A stretch of 64,000 bases of DNA from Fusarium oxysporum f. sp. lycopersici 4287 (Eukaryota; Ascomycota; Sordariomycetes; Hypocreales; Nectriaceae): contig NC_030987.1 in assembly GCF_000149955.1 (NCBI RefSeq), positions 2,009,354 through 2,073,353 on the forward strand, given 5' to 3'. Positions 24,741 to 36,249 of the stretch are shown one piece after another; position 1 is the first letter of the stretch; the number at the start of each line of letters is the position of its first letter. The notes below the pieces were generated by a model that worked only from the letters and a program-made list of their open reading frames with translations, searched no databases and was not told the origin of the DNA. Both the position numbers and the translations under genes were made by a program.

Positions 24741-26087
24741 ATGTTGGAATACTTGACATACAAAAAGATCAAGAAGAACAGAGCGGAGAAAGCGGCTGCT
24801 GCTGAGGAGACTGCGAAGAAGACCGAAGCTGGATCTTCGGTAGACCCATCCTACGGACATGTACCGGATTTCAGCAACGATGCATCTCGTGCATCAGGTC
24901 ATCAACACAGGCGGCGAAGCACGCAGCACAGCCTCAGCTCCAATACTCCTCCTCTGAGCCCAGTCCTCGACCGCGATGATGAGGCATGGCTGCAAAGTAT
25001 CCTGGAAGACGATGGTCCAGCTCCGCCTCTGCCGCCACGCATCAATACCCCTCAGATCGACCTCTCGTCTGCATCTGAGAGTGAGATAGAGGCGGTAAAG
25101 GCTCTACAAGAACCCAAGAGTAAAAAGGACAAGAAGAAGGAAAAGAAAGAGAAAGAGAAAGAGAAGCACGACAAACAGCCAAACCGTCTAACGGCTTTGT
25201 TCACGAGACATAAGAAACCACAGGATGGTCTTAAGCCAGAAGATAACGTCGCGCCACCGGAAGCCGAACGTGAGGAGCAGGACCTTGGTAACGTTCTCGA
25301 CCGTCTGAACCTCCAAGCAAAGAACAACAAGATCGTTTCTCTCTCCAACGAGTCATCCGAGCTCCTGTCCCGTTTCACCCAAGTATTCAAGGATCTCGCC
25401 AATGGCGTGCCGACAGCATACGGTGATCTCGCAAGCCTAGTTGAAGACCGCGATGGTGCCATCAATCGCGGTTTCGAAAAACTGCCTTCATCTCTCAAGA
25501 AGCTTGTTACCCAGCTTCCAGATAAGCTGACGTCCTCCCTGGCGCCTGAGCTTCTGGCAGCAGCAGCAGAAAGTCAGGGTCTGAAGGCGAATACGGAGAA
25601 GGGCGTTAAGGATGCCGCTATCGACCTCCTCAAGCCATCCAACTTAACCGATCTGGTCACGAAGCCAGGGGCTGTCGTTGGTATGCTCAAGGCTATCGTC
25701 AACGCATTGAAGGTGCGATGGCCTGCATTCATTGGTACAAATGTTATATGGAGCGTTGCTTTATTCTGTAAGTATTGCTACCCAAACTATTCATACATTT
25801 GCTAACCCTTGATAGTATTGATGTTTGTACTTTGGTATTGCCACAAGAGAGGTCGTGAGGTGCGACTAGAGCGAGAGAAATCTCTAGCTGAGACACCTGT
25901 TGATGGCAGCGATCGTATCGAAGAGCTTCCAGATGACCCTCTTCTTCCCGGGCCAGAGGCAGCGGCGGCGAGTCGCAATGCCGACAGGGCAATACTTGGA
26001 GACCCTGTTTCCCCTTTGTCTGAGCCATCCCCGATTCCTGCTGTAGTCGAGCCAGTCTCGCCAGAGGAACCGGTTCGTCGTCGCTGA
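24741..26087 (+). CDS. Conserved fungal single-pass membrane protein of unknown function
   Basis: Encodes 432 residues in two exons: 24741-25767 and 25816-26087, with a 48-nt intron (GTAAGT donor, GCTAACC branch, TAG acceptor) that falls inside the membrane segment. The N-terminus is Lys-rich (MLEYLTYKKIKKNR). Residues of about 130-150 form a dense Lys/Glu run (KKDKKKEKKEKEKEK). A mainly helical region follows (LDRLNLQAKNNKIVSLSNES...LLSRFTQVFKDL), then one predicted membrane helix near residues 330-352 (IWSVALFLLMFVLWYC) and an acidic, Pro-rich tail. There is no signal peptide, so the long charged N-terminal part is probably cytosolic. I do not recognise a characterised family. Confidence 0.85.
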
Positions 26088-26361
26088 GACAGTGCCTGGA
26101 CAGGACTTCCGTTTGTAAGCAGGTTGATATATGGTAACGAGCAGTATTTACGACATGGTTTATGACGAAATGAGAATGGAGCCTCGGGGCAGTGCGATAC
26201 CAGCCTTTACTATTGATGGACATGGTATGTATAATAAACTTGATTTCTGAATTTTCACAGTGGGTATCTTTTGTAGGTTGAAAGGAACATCTCTAGAGGC
26301 TTTCGTAGTTCAGCTATCCGACATCATTTGGATAGAAAGAGACAACATGTATTGCGATGCT

Positions 26362-28062
26362 TCAATCGTCTTGAACCACTTCTTTGATCTCTTCTCGCCC
26401 AGAGGCCATGGCGACAGCTTCACTCTTGTCGCTCACACCTTGGCGATCTGTCGCCCCACCCCCATCTTTGGACCAAAAGTCCACCTCATCAATGATGTCC
26501 CAGACAATATCCTCTGCAATTTGGTCAGAATAACGCTCGCTCACAGGGTGCACCTTGTTCAAGCGAGCGTTGCCTGACCAGACCTTATCGGGTGTACCTT
26601 CGGTCTCGGCTGGAGGAGGATACCAAAAGTCGGGGCCGAAATTGACCTCCACAGCGCCTCCATGGAAGACACTTACGGCAGGGTAATATCCGAGCATGCC
26701 GTCGTCAAGGCCTTCGCGACCGCCAACTTGGCCTTGAGGACGCGAAGCTGGTGGAAGGAAGCCAAGGAGGTTCTCGAACGGAGTTCCCATTAAAACACCA
26801 TTCCTGTATACGCGGATGCAAGAATTGGGAAGCGTGCGGAGACTTGGAAGGGGGTGATTAGGACCAGGTTCTTCTGAAGAGCCACCGCCAGCCCCTGTCG
26901 GGTTCATAAGATCTTCCAATTCTTTGGCGGGGGAGTACTCGCTCTTCTCGAAATAAGTATGAGATTTGAAGCGTATGGGATAGCGATCGCGGACAATGTT
27001 GTGGCCTTCAGCGGTGGGCGCAGGTTCTTCGTCGGTTTGATCAACAACTGGATTATACTGTCCAGACATGATCTTGCGGTGCAGATGTTCTGATGGAAGC
27101 TGAATCTCGAGGCCGATGATATCCCCCTCTCGAATGCCTTGCCCGGCAGGAAAGAATTCCTTAGGACGGGACATATGTACCTTTTCTCCCGCGACGTCAC
27201 GGAGGCCATAACTGTAAGCATCGAACCCCACAGGCGCATCAAGCGATGCCTCTCGTCTTGCCCAGCCCACGCGTACATGCTTGCCTCCTTCTGGCTTGGA
27301 CTCTTCATCTTTTGGTGGTCGAACTCCTTGTGTGATTTTGCACTCCCAGTACCATCTGCCCTCCCTCACAGCCACGTTCGCCCTTGCCATGCGAAATCCT
27401 TTGTCGGTTGTGACGTGACGAGCCGACTTATCAAAATAAACATGCCCTGCTGAGTCCTCGAAGCTCAAGTGGGGGCCATATGGCTCTGGTTCTGTGCTTC
27501 GGTAGTAGATCATGGACGGGAAGAGAGGATCGGCGATGCAGGGAGTATACCGGAAGCTCTTCTTATTAGAGACACTTTGACAGTTAGCATGAAGGTATTT
27601 ATCGGATATAGTCTTAGCTTACTGATCCGATGTGTCAAAGAATTCGACCGTTTGGCCATTAGGGGCCGTGACCTCATGATGTGCCGTCATGACAGGACCT
27701 CGAGGAGGGTTGAAGTTGGACAGTTTAGGCTGCCCCAAGTTGTATCGTAATGGGCTCGACTCGCTCTGTTTCTTCTGTGGCTTTGACTTTGGTTTTGGAT
27801 CAGGTGTAGCACGAACACTATCGCTTCCTTTGGCCTCGCGTTTCTTCAGAGTATCCTTCTTTGCTCGCGCAGACTTAGATCTAGAATTTTGAGCAGCATC
27901 TTCGGGTGCCAAAGAGTCGGAAGGCCTGACTTCGGGGTTCAGTGGCGAGGGAACGACAGGACTGTGACGGCCTTCTTCAAGGGGGCGCTTTTGAGGAACC
28001 GAGGACAAAGGAAGAGTGGGTGTTGGCTCTCTCTTGGGAGAGCTCCCAAGCTCGGGCGCCAT
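26362..28062 (-). CDS. bre2: Bre2/Ash2-type SPRY subunit of the COMPASS (Set1) H3K4 methyltransferase
   Basis: Bre2 is a core COMPASS subunit that stimulates Set1 methylation of histone H3K4. Exon 1 (27623-28062) encodes a disordered Ser/Pro/Lys-rich region ending in APNGQTVEFFDTSD. The 48-nt intron (27575-27622, GTAAGC donor, GCTAAC branch, AAAG acceptor) leads to SNKKSFRYTPCIADPLFPS and the SPRY domain of exon 2: YRSTEPEPYGPHLSFEDS, ARANVAVREGRWYWECKI, VRVGWARREASLDAPVGFD and CIRVYRNGVLMGTPFENL. The product is 550 residues. Other AGs at the acceptor are less likely because this one restores the family-like residues. It is convergent with the membrane protein gene and divergent from sreA. 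Confidence 0.92.
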
Positions 28063-29028
28063 GACGAAAGGGAACGACTGAGGCGTTCGCGATATTGCAT
28101 AGAAGTAGATAAAGGTACGGAATTGATGTCGAGTGACGCGATGCGACGCGACGAGACAACCAAACTACTAATGCTGATCGTTCTTGGAATAAAGCTAGCC
28201 AACTGATCGATAACTAGCCCTGCGTTTGAGCATGAGCGAGATAAGATAAGATAAAAACGAGAAAGTGAGTTCAAGCCTCGGCTGATTAAGAATCGAATGG
28301 AGAGAACAAAAAGAGGGCCCGATCTCGGCCTAGCGTGGATTGGATCTGAGTCGGTCAGGGCACCAGGACGGCGATCCCCTGCGCAAAAATCCGACCAGCG
28401 GTGCCAAGAAACGAAGAGGAATTTCTCCGTATTAGCTGAACCAATCAGAGACGACTTAATGTAATCCAACGCATTTCAGGGGCGAAATGGCAAAGTTGAC
28501 AGAGCCGCGGTGAGGAAGAGGGGCCTACTAGAACGTCCTAATTTAAGCCTTTCTCTTGGTTCCTCCACTGTGACGACACGTTGGGAAGGGTCTTTTCTGC
28601 AGGTTTTCTGGCGTGACGAGATCTGGAGAGTTTGAGAGTTCAGGTTTGTGAGGCATAGATCTCTCACGTGAAAAATACGAACGGTACTCAGCATCAAATG
28701 GTATCCATGCAGTCGGAAACGGCACCTTAGGTTCAAGAGCTAAGAAAGACACTAGAAACGAGATGAGAGTGTCTAGATCAATTCGGTTGTTTTAACCCCA
28801 ACCCACCAGCGGCCGTCGTTCCATGCTGGGGCCGACTCCCCGTGAAATCGCATCATGTGTCTGTTGAGTCTCGTCTTGCTTCTGGTTTGTTTTTGCCTTT
28901 GCACGTCACTCCCCTCCTGCCTAAGGACGAATTAGACTTGACTGCCACTGAGGGGTACGAGAAGAAGAGAATAGAGAGAACAAAGTCAGCGAGTCTCTCT
29001 GCTGGGCCCCATTTAGGCTCATGCAATG
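28063..29028. other. Divergent intergenic region between bre2 and sreA
   Basis: Promoter region of bre2 and distal upstream region of sreA. It contains the triple GATAA cluster listed separately and another GATAA at 28209-28213. No gene is supported; ORFs at 28476-29160 overlap on several frames without domain-like sequence. Confidence 0.45.
28240..28254 (+). promoter_or_regulatory. Triple tandem GATAA motif
   Basis: Three abutting GATAA units (GATAAGATAAGATAA) lie about 180 bp upstream of the bre2 start and 2.4 kb upstream of sreA. GATA factors, including SreA itself, bind WGATAR-type sites, and clustered sites often matter. Binding is inferred from sequence only. Confidence 0.45.
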
Positions 29029-30642
29029 CAACGCCAGCTCCCGAGACCCGACAACCAGTCTCCAATCCACCATAACTAATACCAAACAATCTGAAGGGTA
29101 GAAGGCAAGGCAAGGCAAGGCAGAGCAATCAAGAAAGCACAAGCCCAGATCCAATTCCAAGACTAAGCCCCAGCCCCATTGGATAGATCAGGCCTTGTCT
29201 GATCATCAATTGCAATCACCTTACCTACCTACTCTGCCCAACTTTCACTGCCATCTCTTTCTGATCTGACCTGCGCCTCAATCTCAAACCAGACGGAATT
29301 GGTCGTCCATCTGTTTTATTGACTGTCATCTCCGAGTTCTCACCTTTGACCTCTACCTTTCCCTTCACCTTTACCCCCCCACCTTGTCCTCTCTTGGTCT
29401 CGGACACCCTTCCCCCGGGGTCACCGTCCTCTCCTCCACCGCCATCTGCCATCTGCCGTCTCATTGCCGTCGCTGGTTATCGATCTACGGTATCTCACGC
29501 GCGCGTGCACACACACGCAAACATACACCCTGGTCTCTGGTCTTGGCTCTGCTTGGTCACCAAATTCACCTTCCACCGTCCCAGCCTGGTGGTGCCGCAA
29601 AACTTGGGAGTCTTACGCCTCAACCCATTGACGAAGTCCTCCCCTGTTATTCGCCAAGCACCACATTCAATTATACCTTGCCTAGGAACGAGACAAGGCG
29701 TGTTCCGTCCCGTCCTGTTCTGTCAGTGTGTCCTGCACTTCGCTTTCGGCCGCCTTTTGTTGTCTTACCAACACCTGTCATTGCGTAGTCACAGATTCAT
29801 CACCCTTGCACATAGTCTACTTTCCCTTCCGCCTTTTTGGTTTGGTTGATAATCTTTGTTATCTCCTGTCCTTGGTTATTCCCTTCGTCTTCTTTACTAC
29901 ACACTCCGCACATCCTTGTCCTCTCTTCTCCTCCCCGCGGCTGTCAACTCCTCAACCTTCTTCTTTGGTCTTCTCGGCCTTGCAGTTGCGCCGGTCCCAA
30001 GTATCTGGTCGCTGTCGCGTCACTCTCTGACACCTGTCGTCTGACCAATACATTGCTTCCCGTTCGATCGGACTCGATCCAACCTTCGATTGGTCCTGTT
30101 TACTAGGTCAGCTGCCTACGCATCTACGTCCCTTTGTACCCTGGCGACTTGTTCGACTCGTCTGTCCACCAGCAAAACTGGCAACTTGACGATACATATC
30201 GCTGGACTGCAGACTGGGCTTTGCACTAGGTACTTCTTCAGCATTCTGACTTACACCTCGCATCGAGCCAAGAAAGTATTGCATTTGTTTGGCTCGTTTC
30301 GGTGCCTGCGAACTCTTAGTTGCGGAACCCGGCTCCGGCCTCTCTCCGGATTCGCCTCCTTGCTCGGCCGGTTCGAAACCACTTATCAATCCGCTGCAGC
30401 CGATTACGAGTCGTGTGAAGGACTTTCTCTCCCATAACCAAATTTCAATCTTACTCATCCTCGACCTATACGACAATCAAATCAACCTACCGACCCTCGA
30501 TATCAACGCCGATGAATGCTATAGACTTCGGTTTGTAACTGACCCGTCGCACTCCAACCCAGACTATTGAAGTACACCCATTCGATTCATCTGAACCATT
30601 GTCGTCTTGCTTCCCTCGATACTAGCAGCCCTACCTACGGGC
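29029..30642 (+). promoter_or_regulatory. Long pyrimidine-rich, ATG-free leader of sreA with two terminal uORFs
   Basis: From 29029 to 30511 the plus strand contains no ATG, although all other trinucleotide types appear normal; the region is rich in CT, TC and CCT runs from about 29220 onward. The first ATGs are at 30512 (eight codons then TAA, ending 30538) and 30516 (two codons then TAG), nested out of frame. The sreA start follows at 30643. This pattern is what a long scanned 5' leader under selection against upstream starts would look like, with minimal uORFs as a control point. No transcript data are available, and introns in the leader cannot be excluded. Confidence 0.5.
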
Positions 30643-32416
30643 ATGAGCCAAGAAACCCAAGAAACGGCGCTGTATAGCCATCAGCGTGAGACGGGTTCGG
30701 TGCGAACTGCGCTGCCATCACGACCAATGTCCTCGAAACCAAGTGATAGCTCGACTGTTTCTTCTCAGGAGCGGACCAGACTCCCTACCGGCCAGGACAA
30801 CCGCGACCACCAACATAGACTAAGTGGGAGTCCGTCTGGCCCTAAGACAAGTTCAGCTCCAGGAAACATGTCAAAGCAACAGAGTCCTGGGTCAGAGCAT
30901 GGTTCAAAAACAAGTCCGCCACCTAGTGGCAGCCAAGGACAAGTTTGCAGGTAAGTTAACTACCCTTAATTCTACGGCAATCACTCTGCTTATACCGATA
31001 ATAGTAACTGTGGAACCACCCGGACCCCTTTGTGGAGGAGATCACCTCAAGGTGCTACGATTTGCAACGCCTGTGGCCTCTATCTGAAAGCCAGAAACGC
31101 CTCTCGTCCGACTAGTCTCAAGCGACCACCAAATGTTGTCCCTGCAGAACCTCCTCGAACTACCGCACCGAAGCCCTCTGCAGTCACAGGTCCAAAACCT
31201 GCGTCAAATGCGACCTACATATCTGCTGATCAAACTGGAGGGACTTGTCCTGGAGGTGGACGTTGTAACGGAACGGGTGGTGCAGAGGGCTGCAATGGAT
31301 GCCCTGCCTATAACAATCGTGTTTCGAAAAGTGCCAACCTAGGTGGAACGCAGAAACGACAGAGTTGCCAAAGTCGAAGTGAAAGTACCAAACCGGAACC
31401 AGTGCCTCTGGATGTCAATGCCCTGCAAAATCAACAAAATTCGAATGCCACGGTTGTGATTGCATGCCAGAACTGTGGCACCACTATTACGCCTCTCTGG
31501 AGGCGTGATGAGAGTGGCCACACCATCTGCAACGCTTGTGGTAGGTATTACGCGTTTAGCGTTTGTCAAACAGTATTTGTTAACAGCCCTAGGTTTATAT
31601 TACAAGCTACATGGTGTCCACCGGCCAATGACCATGAAGAAATCGACTATCAAAAGACGAAAACGAATTATCCCAGCTTCGCAGGATGAGGAGATGGAAG
31701 ATGCAATGGAGCCAGCTGAAATGCAAGGCCAATATGAACAAAATGCTGAGAAGGGGTCAATGAACGAGGACGGATCTGTCAACCTGGGTCTTCGTCGCCG
31801 CCCAGACCATCCGCTCACGATCGAGCCTCAACCGGTTATCCGACCTACAAGTAGAACAATATCGCCACTGCCTTCGACCTCGGATCTAGCTGCGTATCAT
31901 CAGTCAAATAACCCACGTCAGTATACCGGATCCCTGAACGACGATAATCGACTGGCCCCCATGGCGTCTATGTCATCAAACAACGACAGGAAAACATCGC
32001 TATCCCCTGCCTCGTTTCTGTCGCCAACTCGAAAACGATCCTTCTCTACCACTGAAAGTGAAGCATTTGCCTCACAAGAAACTGGACAGGAGAGCTCGAA
32101 ACGAATCTCCTCGATCAATATTAAATCGATACTGAATCCATCGACGTCAGCCACTACTCCCCCCAATTTAGGAACAGGAAGCGACGACGGCGACTATTCC
32201 TTACCTCCCATCCGATCACCTGGCAGTACCATAGCGTCAGCACCTAGTCCCAGCACCTTTTCCAACCGGGATAACACGCCAGGTGCTGGCCCGCGTGATT
32301 TCGATACTGAAAAAATAAAGGCTGAGCGTCGAGCAGCCTTACAACGCGAAGCGGACAAGATGCGAGAAATGCTTGCCGCAAAAGAGAGAGAATTACAAGA
32401 ACTTGGACATGATTAA
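30643..32416 (+). CDS. sreA: SreA-type two-finger GATA transcription factor (iron/siderophore repressor)
   Basis: SreA/SRE/Urbs1 proteins repress iron uptake and siderophore genes when iron is plentiful. The gene has three exons (30643-30950, 31005-31540, 31593-32416) and encodes 555 residues. Finger 1 is C102-x2-C-x17-C-x2-C126 ([18 protein letters not shown]). The linker carries the diagnostic Cys-rich iron-sensing region from C184 ([20 protein letters not shown]). Finger 2 is C257-x2-C-x17-C-x2-C281, followed by [12 protein letters not shown] and a basic tail. The second intron (31541-31592) splits the last Cys-Gly of finger 2. The C-terminus has a Ser/Pro-rich region and a short coiled coil ([20 protein letters not shown]) typical of the family. 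All zinc and linker cysteines seen are intact. Confidence 0.95.
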
Positions 32417-35400
32417 TGAGTAGGATCCACGATAAGACATCAACGATTTATGAGGTACCTCTTGGTCAGCAAGGTGTCTTTGGACGCGAAATTTTAGTGA
32501 ATGGAAGGCGAGTTAGGAACCGGCGCATTTTGGATTTCACAGCACACACGGCCTTCTCGGATGGGTTTCAGCTCATGAAGCTGGAGTTATTGCTGTTAAG
32601 GAGCATGGTGTTTGACATACGTGTCTGGTTTGCTTTCTTTCTTCTCTTCTAAAAGCTATTGGAAGGATTATACAGAACTACTGGCTTCGGCCAGCGATAC
32701 CACTCTATCTCTCGAAAAGCACATTGTTTACGCTACGGAAAATGCACATATAGACAGGGTCAGGCTGTATGTATCGCAAGATAGTTTACACGAGCCAAAA
32801 AAAGAGAATGCGGTGTCGCGTTGAGCGACTGTGAGTTGACAACTTGATCAAGTATCAGCTTTGAGCCTCCTTTCCGCTTCCTCTTTGATTTATTTATTGT
32901 GATAACGACCTTCGTTAAAAAACAAGATTTTTTGATAGAATTTGCGTAGTTTTCCGAGACATAAAGTCCACTCTATACATGGTTTGCGAAGGTGCTCGCA
33001 CAGTAAAGCATCCATTGTGTGGACATCATAGCGTAGCACAAAGCCCCGTGCTCACTACGTAGGCGCTCAATGCGTACATAGCCCAAACTTGACAGGCCAT
33101 GGGGGATAGAATATAAGTTGCTGCAGTAATGAACTGATCAGAAAACCGGAGCTGTCTTGTGATCACAACGAAATATGATGCCCTCAAGGATCATGAAGTG
33201 CAAGCCTTGTTGGTAAGGCTGATCCATACAAATGTAACGCTGCGGAGAGAAAAGCGTCGAACTCATTTACCACAGACAGTGACATTATCACTTGAGGAAA
33301 CAAATTCCAAGACTACTTAAGCAATGCAATGGGCTATCAGAGCGGGAGAAAAAGTTTTTTTAACCATGAGAGAAGATTGAACGACGGGTAAGATAGCAAA
33401 AGGTGCCCTCACAGCTCATATTCTTGGAATCAATGTGCTAGATGTATCACCACTAGCATGCCATTCATCTACCGCAGTGCATAGGCAATTCGTGATATAT
33501 CCCTTGCAATCAACCATATAAAACACCTGACGTGGAGTAGTTGAGCATTGGCCCATGTAATTGCAGCGCTCAGGGAGGGGATAGAGCTGTCGTGAAACTA
33601 TGGTGGCTAACGTTCATGCATACACTACGTCTTGTAATAAATTTCCTATATTAGAATTGAGATTTACTTGCATCAGTTACGGGTGCCTTATGGTGGCCGT
33701 TCATTGCCGCGGGATGAACTGGACTGACTTGATGTGTTCCCTGCTGAGTGTTCAAACAAGGCGGGATATCATCAACATAGCGTATGGAATTATGATTGAA
33801 CAGTACATAAAAAACAAGTAACCTATTAATAAAACTTTGGCTTGTTGATTTCTGCGTGGCTCGCCTAAGCCCGAGTAAATCGCTGTCAGTCTAGGTGTTC
33901 GGGAGGGTTGGATTTGGTCGCTATATGCTATATTCAAGAGGAGGAAAGCCTTGAAGATGTTGCGGTAGTATTACTAATAGACCGATACGCATCGAGTGAG
34001 TTGTGTATGTAAATGATTTCACTCGATATGAGGACTCGACCCCGTTCAAGTAGTCACTGTGCCTTCAGGCTTCGTCCCAAGGTTGTGTGGATGCCCTTAG
34101 AAATCTCTGCCAACCTGGACAATACCAGCAACATCAATTCCAAGGAGAAGATTACAAGTTATAAGCGACTGATACTGAGATGAGTTTGATGTCGATGCCT
34201 ACCTTGATATATGGATATACAGGAAACCCAACAGTTCACTGATAGAACAAAACACCACGAATTAACTTCGATATGAGAAATGACCAAGCTAGATTAAGCA
34301 TATACCTAACAGCTGCCTGCAATCTTTTATATTTCAGTAAGGTGGATGATTCTTTTTGCTTGAGGAATAATGGGTTGAGGACCAGTGTTTTGTTTGAGCA
34401 TATAGCCCAAAGCAAGACCAAAGGTGAACCGGCATCCAATAAAAAACCAAAAAGGTAACCGATCAATCTGTCGAGAGACACTTGGATTCATGTCAACGGG
34501 CTAGGGCAGAAAACTGTTCGGCCATGCGAAAGCCAATAGGTCTCTGAACGGCTAAGGTAGGTAGACATGTTGTGATATTGCCCAGCAACATTGTTCGGAT
34601 CTTGCCGTATATGCATATTGAGCTAATTTAGACTCGCGGCATTTGCGGAGATCTAGATGTTTTGCGTGTCTATCTCCGGTTGAGGATCCGTCCGATCAAG
34701 ATAATCAGAGGATCTCCAAGCAAACGCAAAGAGCTTTGATATGGTCAGAGTTGTATGCTGAATTGAGCAAAAGTTGAACGTCCTGGCGTCGGTTCTTCAG
34801 CACCAAAATGTTTTGTATTCTCTTAGAAATGCTGTATACTCACTGCTGCACACCCTCATGGGCTCCTGTTGAGCTCCGTGATGACCGGTGCCGGTGCCGG
34901 GGTGGAGCGCCTCCGGAGACTCCGTCCACGGTGAGTCGCAAACCACAGGCAGCTGCTACTGTACCCGTTCTGCCTGCTTTCCGCTGCATTTCCGCTGTGC
35001 AGGTAGGCGGGTTCGCCTAAACCAATGGCGCCTTTCTTGCCCCAGGATTTGATCACTCACCTACACCAAATCTTGCTCATATCAATCGCAATCCTACATT
35101 CGCACAGAAAAGACATCATCCAACTTTTCTGCTTACCAATACGTCAGATGATAAGACACAACGTCGTGTTGGAGCAGGGAAATATCTTGAGTGATCTGCG
35201 ATTTGTTACCCCAAAGCTAAGGATGCTGTGTGTCGGTGGCTGATTCTAAAATCTCACCGACAAGGCAGACCAGCATGGTCTTTATTTTTTTTCTCTCCGA
35301 TAAACCGTTTCTTAGAAAGTTCCAGTGCTTTCTAGACAGTCTTGAAGTGATACGAGGCATATCAATCATTCAATTATAGCGGAGAATCAAGCATCTGAGC

Positions 35401-36249
35401 CTCTGAGGACGTGCTAAACCCCACATAGACACTCCGGGGAAGCGCATGCTCGGACTTTATCAGAGTCACGACTCCGATCCGATTGACAATGAGCCTCCAA
35501 AAGACATCACGGATGATATGTATTGTCATATAAAAGTTCTTATTGCGAGGCCAAAGACCCATGCGAAGGCCGGTCTCGGGTCAAGACTTGGGTCTAACGA
35601 GACGCATCCGCATGGATGGCTACGCCTTGCGAACTACGAGAAGCGGAGCCCAGCCTATGTTGACCGTGTCGAGCTGACACTGTACGGGCGAGACAATGAT
35701 TGGACACCCATACTGTTGGCTCACCATATGCGGAGGAGCTGGAACCATCCTACAGTGTTGGAAGCACCGTCACTCCGCAGCTTGTGTGCGTGGGTCCATT
35801 GATCAAAAAGATCCATGTCTGTCAATTGAAGGGCGCACGACATGACAATCTGGCTAGACTCGCTCAGCTGGTTGGTGTGGCTGGCCGGCACTCTGCACTC
35901 CAACTCCACCAGCCTTTTGGCTTGGTTCACATTCTGGGGGATGGAGACTGCTGACTCTTTCGATGTGCTCCTAGACAGACCGTTACTTGTGCCTAGGTAG
36001 TACCTTGGTTGGATTTTCATCTTGAACAAAACTCAGGGACTATCCTCCACTTGGGAGCCTCATTCTTTTCTCTTCACTTTCAGGCTCAACTATCTTGTGT
36101 CCTTCTAGCTCTCACTCCAAACGATTCAAGTGGGACCAGGCTGACTGACATCCAAATCTATTCGGTTCATGGCTGTCACCCTTACGCGCGCCTTTCGATT
36201 GACCTGAGCCGACATCTCTGCTCCGCATCAGCACTTATCCTTGTGCATC
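32417..36249. other. Intergenic stretch of 3.8 kb
   Basis: No gene is supported. ORFs at 33600-33821, 34236-34481 and 35446-35802 are short, AT-driven or without recognisable features. The right end (from about 36030) is pyrimidine-rich and is the likely promoter and leader of the homeodomain gene. Confidence 0.4.

Noticed and set aside
29103..29123. GGCAA tandem repeat
   Set aside because: Short microsatellite of about four units with no evident role.
29319..30570. Several plus-strand ORFs in the sreA leader
   Set aside because: None contains an ATG start before 30512; they are low-complexity Ser/Leu/Pro frames of a pyrimidine-rich leader.
35446..35802. 118-codon plus ORF
   Set aside because: Mixed composition looks partly protein-like, but there is no family, no splice continuation, and competing ORFs exist on the other strand.
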